Positions 14,884 to 15,000 of a DNA stretch of 15,000 nucleotides are shown piece after piece. Numbering within the stretch: position 1 is the first letter of the stretch; each line of letters starts with the position of its first letter. The translations under genes were made by a program, and so were the position numbers. The DNA comes from Eimeria necatrix (taxonomy: Eukaryota > Apicomplexa > Conoidasida > Eucoccidiorida > Eimeriidae). Under the pieces are notes generated by a model, which had not been told where the DNA came from, ran no database searches, and saw only the letters and a list, made by a program, of their open reading frames with translations. The stretch lies in assembly GCF_000499385.1 (NCBI RefSeq), contig NW_013654341.1, forward strand, positions 1 through 15,000, given 5' to 3'.

Positions 14884-15000
14884 GGGTGTGCGCGTTTGCT
14901 GCTGCAGAAAGAGTGCTGCAGAAGAAAAGACAAGAATATGCTGATCCTGCTTCCTCAAGGTCTTTGGCGCGGCTTAATGACTCTCTTGCAGAAGTTTCAG
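12796..15000 (+). CDS. SEC22: SEC22-family R-SNARE (longin domain plus start of SNARE motif; partial, 3 exons)
   Basis: Sec22 is a vesicle R-SNARE acting in ER-Golgi transport, with an N-terminal longin domain, an R-SNARE coiled coil and a C-terminal membrane anchor. The model is join(12796..13013,14283..14476,14908..>15000), 168 residues in the window. Exon 1 begins MCDVTFIARTSDGLLLAEAW, matching the first longin strand and helix position for position against animal Sec22 (MVLLTMIARVADGLPLA). It ends with LKQQVKGVLQRL and IEAGRLRF. Exon 2 gives YYKVSQGVSYLTVC, YPRRLAFCFLEEI and PYHFIKF, the classic Sec22 longin strands and helix. Exon 3 gives ERVLQKKRQEYADP and SSRSLARLNDSLAEVS, the linker and the start of the SNARE motif; its zero-layer Arg and the anchor lie beyond the edge. 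Junctions fit exactly: TA/C gives Tyr (donor GTAAGG), and G/AA gives Glu (donor GTCCGC, weak). Oddities: a poly-Ser and Gln insert in exon 1 and about 10 extra residues in the exon 2 loop. The start is fixed by homology. Confidence 0.9.
12870..12899 (+). repeat. In-frame AGC array coding poly-Ser in SEC22 exon 1
   Basis: Ten AGC codons insert ten Ser between the first longin strand/turn (AEAWSPHFG) and the helix region, followed by HMQQQEQQQ. In other Sec22 proteins this is a surface loop, so the insert is likely tolerated. Confidence 0.9.
13138..13830. repeat. TGTACACC minisatellite, short-unit blocks
   Basis: The first block has about five copies of a 20-base unit containing CTGTACACCTGAGCTG. 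After a unique gap the second block has units of roughly 28-35 bases, each with TGTGGGGTGTCTGTACACCT and a variable tail (GGGAGGG, GGGCAGT, GAGAGTG and others). The variants CTGTCCACC, CAATACACC and CTGTATACC show divergence. Most units carry the inverted repeat GGTGT-CTGT-ACACC. Confidence 0.9.
13831..14282. repeat. Higher-order 55-base repeat carrying 3' splice-site-like sequence
   Basis: Units consist of GTGTCTGTACACCAGAG, then TGTGGGGTGTCTGTGGGGTC, then ATTTGTTTGCGTGTTTGGG. About eight units are visible. In the last unit the third part reads TCATTTTTTGCGCTTTTTTC and supplies the pyrimidine tract and CAG of the functional SEC22 acceptor. The first unit reads TCAATTTTTTGCGCTTTTAG (about 13843-13862), another acceptor-like version. 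Confidence 0.85.
14477..14907 (+). other. SEC22 intron 2: TTTATT repeats and a CAG array
   Basis: Donor G/GTCCGC at 14477 and acceptor TTTGCTGCTGCAG ending at 14907, both inferred from an exact protein fit. Positions 14489-14750 are almost wholly TTTA/TTTAT and TTTG repeats. The region at 14750-14830 is unique. A CAG array of about 17 units (14833-14882) lies shortly before the acceptor. A rival acceptor two CAGs further on (ending 14921) would shorten the linker and break the phase. Confidence 0.75.

Noticed and set aside
1..15000. CRISPR array, tRNA, rRNA, riboswitch or transposase genes
   Set aside because: Repeats lack the spacer pattern of CRISPR, and no cloverleaf, rRNA core or transposase motif was recognised. 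The composition and introns are eukaryotic nuclear.

Overview
The window looks like nuclear DNA of a coccidian of the genus Eimeria (Apicomplexa). Three sequence features point there: very dense CAG/CTG trinucleotide arrays that read as homopolymeric Gln, Ala, Ser, Leu or Cys runs depending on frame; many internal tracts of the telomere-type heptamer AAACCCT/TTTAGGG inside introns and next to genes; and intron-containing conserved eukaryotic genes between them. These are known hallmarks of Eimeria repeat-rich chromosome regions. The species cannot be named from the window.

Two conserved genes can be read at the ends. At the left, minus strand, is the N-terminal part of a replicative helicase subunit, best read as MCM4. 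Three exons (1261-1131, 831-602, 394-49) have splice phases that fit, and the gene runs off the left edge before its AAA+ core. At the right, plus strand, is a SEC22-family R-SNARE. Three exons (12796-13013, 14283-14476, 14908 to past 15000) rebuild a complete longin domain and the start of the SNARE motif; the gene runs off the right edge.

The middle 11 kb (about 1.3-12.6 kb) is CAG/CTG-rich DNA. The best coding candidate there is a long minus-strand open frame (5123-2583, up to 846 aa) for a Gln/Ala-rich coiled-coil protein. Weaker candidates are a small minus-strand protein with a possible signal peptide and poly-Ser (1913-1710), a two-exon minus-strand Ser/Ala/Gln-rich gene around a telomere-like intron (9070-7746), and a plus-strand two-exon Gln/Ala-rich gene (10917-11850). 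CAG repeats keep several frames open on both strands, so these calls are tentative. No rRNA, tRNA, CRISPR or transposase gene was seen.

The noncoding structure is the most unusual part. The first two MCM4 introns each carry telomere-like heptamers in opposite orientations and could fold into long stems. SEC22 intron 1 is mostly a minisatellite built on GGTGTCTGTACACC, and its last copies merge into the functional 3' splice site. The same GGTGT-N4-ACACC hairpin also occurs as single copies at four distant places. A palindromic GCTAGC-type satellite fills about 10.36-10.76 kb. The SEC22 start codon lies five bases from a telomere-like array.
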